NCBI GenBank assembly: GCA_037176725.1
Contig: JAZBRS010000013.1
Location: forward strand, 6,885,001-6,949,000
From: Posidonia oceanica
Taxonomy: Eukaryota > Streptophyta > Magnoliopsida > Alismatales > Posidoniaceae
Reading direction: 5' to 3'
DNA length: 64,000 bases
This document shows, in pieces, positions 62,030-64,000 of the stretch (the stretch's first letter is position 1; every line of letters starts with the position of its first letter). Under the pieces are notes generated by a model. It saw only the letters and a list, made by a program, of their open reading frames with translations, was not told the origin of the DNA and ran no database searches. The translations under genes and the position numbers were made by a program.

Positions 62030-64000
62030 GAGGTCAAGGGGACCGAGGCCGCTGCTCAGGGTTGACAAGACACCCCATTTGACCGAAGAGAGCCAGACGT
62101 TGCTATCGACGTGAGTCACTTATTCGGTGGATGTACCAAAAATCATGACTCGTCGCCGAATGCAGATGAATGCGAACACTAGGATGCAGTGCTAATGCAA
62201 AGGTTAGTGTACGGTGCTAATGCAAATGTGATGCCTACGCTAATGCTTATTGCGCTGTACTCCTCTAGGGGAAAGCGGGTGAAGCATGCACACGGAAAAG
62301 GCGGAAAATGCAATGCAATGGTCGTCGGGCAGTACTTCGGGAAAGCCGGACGACCAGGTGCGCTGAGCGGTGTACAACTCTAGCACGGGGTTGCCGTTTG
62401 CCAAGCTTCTGCTGTAGGCATAGGCGATGCAAGTGCAGAAAGTAAAGGCTGAAAGTAAAGATGCTGAAAGTAAGGGTACAGTGGATGTGTATGCGATGAC
62501 GGGCCTATAACGCCCGCGAAATGGAGTGTGGAAGTTGGTATGATGACTACAAAGGAGTAATAGTGCAATAAGAGTGCAAATGTTATGCAATGGGGCACGC
62601 GAGACCGAGAAAACGATCCGAGGCCGCACATCACTGCGAGTACCATCCAAAGCCGGCAAGCTGCGAAAGTCTTGCGGGTGCTGAGGATGGTACCTTAGGC
62701 AATACGCAAACCGGGGATTCGAATCCTAAGCGCGCGATGCTATGCAGTGAAATGCAGTGTATAAACAAAGGAACGCTGGGCATGCGGAACCGAGAAAACA
62801 ATCCCAAGGCCGCGAACTGCTGCGAGTCTCATCCAAAGCGGGCAAGCTGCGAAAGTCTTGCGGGCACTGAGGATGCTACCTTAGGCAGTATGCGAACCAA
62901 GGGTTCGAATCCTAAGCACGCGATGTCCGTGTGATGATGAGATGCGATACTAGGACTGACTCTATGGAGGATACAAGGAAGCTATATGATGCCATGCAAT
63001 GAAGATGCAGTGGAATGCAGTGTATAGACAGTGGAACACCGAGCACGCAGAACCGAGAAGACGATCCCAAGGCCGCGCCCTACTGCGAGTATCATCCAAA
63101 GCCGGCAAGCTGCGAAAGTCTTGTGAGTGCCGTGGATGATACCTTAGGCAATACACGAGCCAGAGGTTCGAATCCTAAGTGCGCGATGTCCAGGTGATGA
63201 TGAAATGCTAATGCCATGCAACAGAATGCTATTACACTAAGACGAAAGGGTGATAAGTTAACGGACCTATCGCCGGATAGTTAAGGAGTATCGGTCCATG
63301 AGGAGTTAACGAACTCATCACTGAATAAATAGGGTTATCAGCCCGATGAGGAGTTAACGGACTCATCGCCAGATAGTTAAGGCTATCAGCTCGATGAGGG
63401 TGGAAAGGGGGCAGGGATACCGAACCAGAAGGTGCGGCAAAGGTCCGAAGATGCTCCCGCGACAGTTGGGGATGTCAGCCCAAAGGAAGGTGAGGCGATA
63501 CCAAAGGGCAGTAAAAAGAGATGCCCCAGGTATCAAGGATGATACTAGGAGACAGCTGAAGCGGCCTTGGCATCGAAGGCAGTGACAGGCCAGCGAGTCT
63601 GTCTGGCAAGAGAGGTGGTGACAAGTGGGATGACTTGTGACCACGAATGCAACGGGAATACCATACCCTAAAGTGTGGTAGAGGTCCGTAGACGCTCCCG
63701 TAATAGTTGGGGATGTCAACCTGATGCAGATGGAAATGAAATACCATGGGGTAGTAAAAAAGATGCCTCTGGTATCGGTGAACGATACCAGGGGACAGCC
63801 GAAGCGCCCATGGCATCAAATGCAAGGTGGAGACAACACTAACGGGTTTGTCAGCCGAGTAGTTAGGGGTACCAGCCCGAATGCAGTGGAATGAATGCAG
63901 GGGCTCACCGTGCGAAGTGCAATGACAGTGGGGGATGCGGTGGAATGATGAATGCGAGGTGATAGGTTGACGGACCCGTCGCCGAGTAGTTTAAGGCTGC
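62030..64000 (-). mobile_element. Hypervariable 3' untranslated region of a Tat/Ogre-like element
   Basis: Non-coding and built of repeats. A core of about 155 bp with ACCGAGAAAACGATCC and CCTTAGGCAATACG starts at 62604, 62789 and 63052. From 63240 the CCGGATAGTTAAGG and GAGTTAACGGACTCATCGCC phrases repeat, followed by blocks with GATGCCCCAGGTATCAAGGATGATAC at about 63520 and 63770. The rest of the element lies beyond the window. Confidence 0.7.

Noticed and set aside
62700..63176. GGTTCGAATCC T-loop-like motifs, possible tRNA genes
   Set aside because: The motif belongs to a repeated block with a CTTAGG/CCTAAG hairpin. No D-arm, anticodon arm or proper T-stem can be formed.

Overview
The window is nuclear DNA of a flowering plant with a large, retrotransposon-rich genome. 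The evidence is a flavonol synthase gene with plant-type introns followed by about 60 kb of nested plant retrotransposon sequence. The flavonol synthase protein leans towards a monocot, but I cannot name the species. Nothing prokaryotic is present.

Layout. (1) 0.85-3.5 kb holds the only clearly intact cellular gene, a three-exon flavonol synthase (FLS) on the minus strand, with a TATA box and a poly(A) signal. (2) 3.5-12.7 kb is its upstream intergenic space: an intron-like T-rich stretch, a SINE/tRNA-like B-box, a 2.9-kb solo LTR, a directly duplicated AT-rich repeat, purine-rich low-complexity DNA and CACTA-like GAGGACA repeats. (3) 12.7-15.7 kb is a broken Ty1/copia element joined to a truncated LTR of another family. 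(4) 15.7-30 kb holds two decayed minus-strand genes of the plant-mobile-domain type (one PMD-like, one DUF7745-like). They are split by two Athila-type insertions: a 1.29-kb solo LTR and a 7-kb pol-less element that itself carries a truncated LINE. (5) 30-64 kb is a nest of very large LTRs of one family, probably Tat/Ogre-like. Their sense strand begins TGTAGACACC and ends GGATTACTACA. Unrelated TGTAACGACC LTRs and hypervariable tandem-repeat 3' regions lie among them.

Target-site duplications (TSDs) read directly from the sequence fix many borders: GTGTG (5068-7988), GGCCA (16358-17647), GCCTG (30456-33810), CATGG (50141-56004), a decayed CCCGG/CCCGA (36576-42664) and a decayed CGCGT/TGCGC (36180-45579). 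At least six insertions survive only as solo LTRs, so LTR-LTR recombination has been frequent here. No intact pol gene is visible anywhere.

The most unusual signal is a dispersed, compound-inverted-repeat module of about 60 bp: two back-to-back hairpins built from TTGGACGC/GCGTCCAA arms with variable loops. I count roughly 25-28 copies. All lie inside LTRs, and in two LTR families that otherwise look unrelated. They are absent from the three longest LTRs of the first family. A further LTR (5068-7988) carries hairpins of similar layout built on a different core (GTCGCC/GGCGAC). Other notable structures are a 77-bp tandem array whose monomers each contain a GACTTCGTC/GACGAAGTC hairpin, 30-bp arrays that keep a sense-strand reading frame open, and a conserved GGTGCCTAACACC block in six LTRs.
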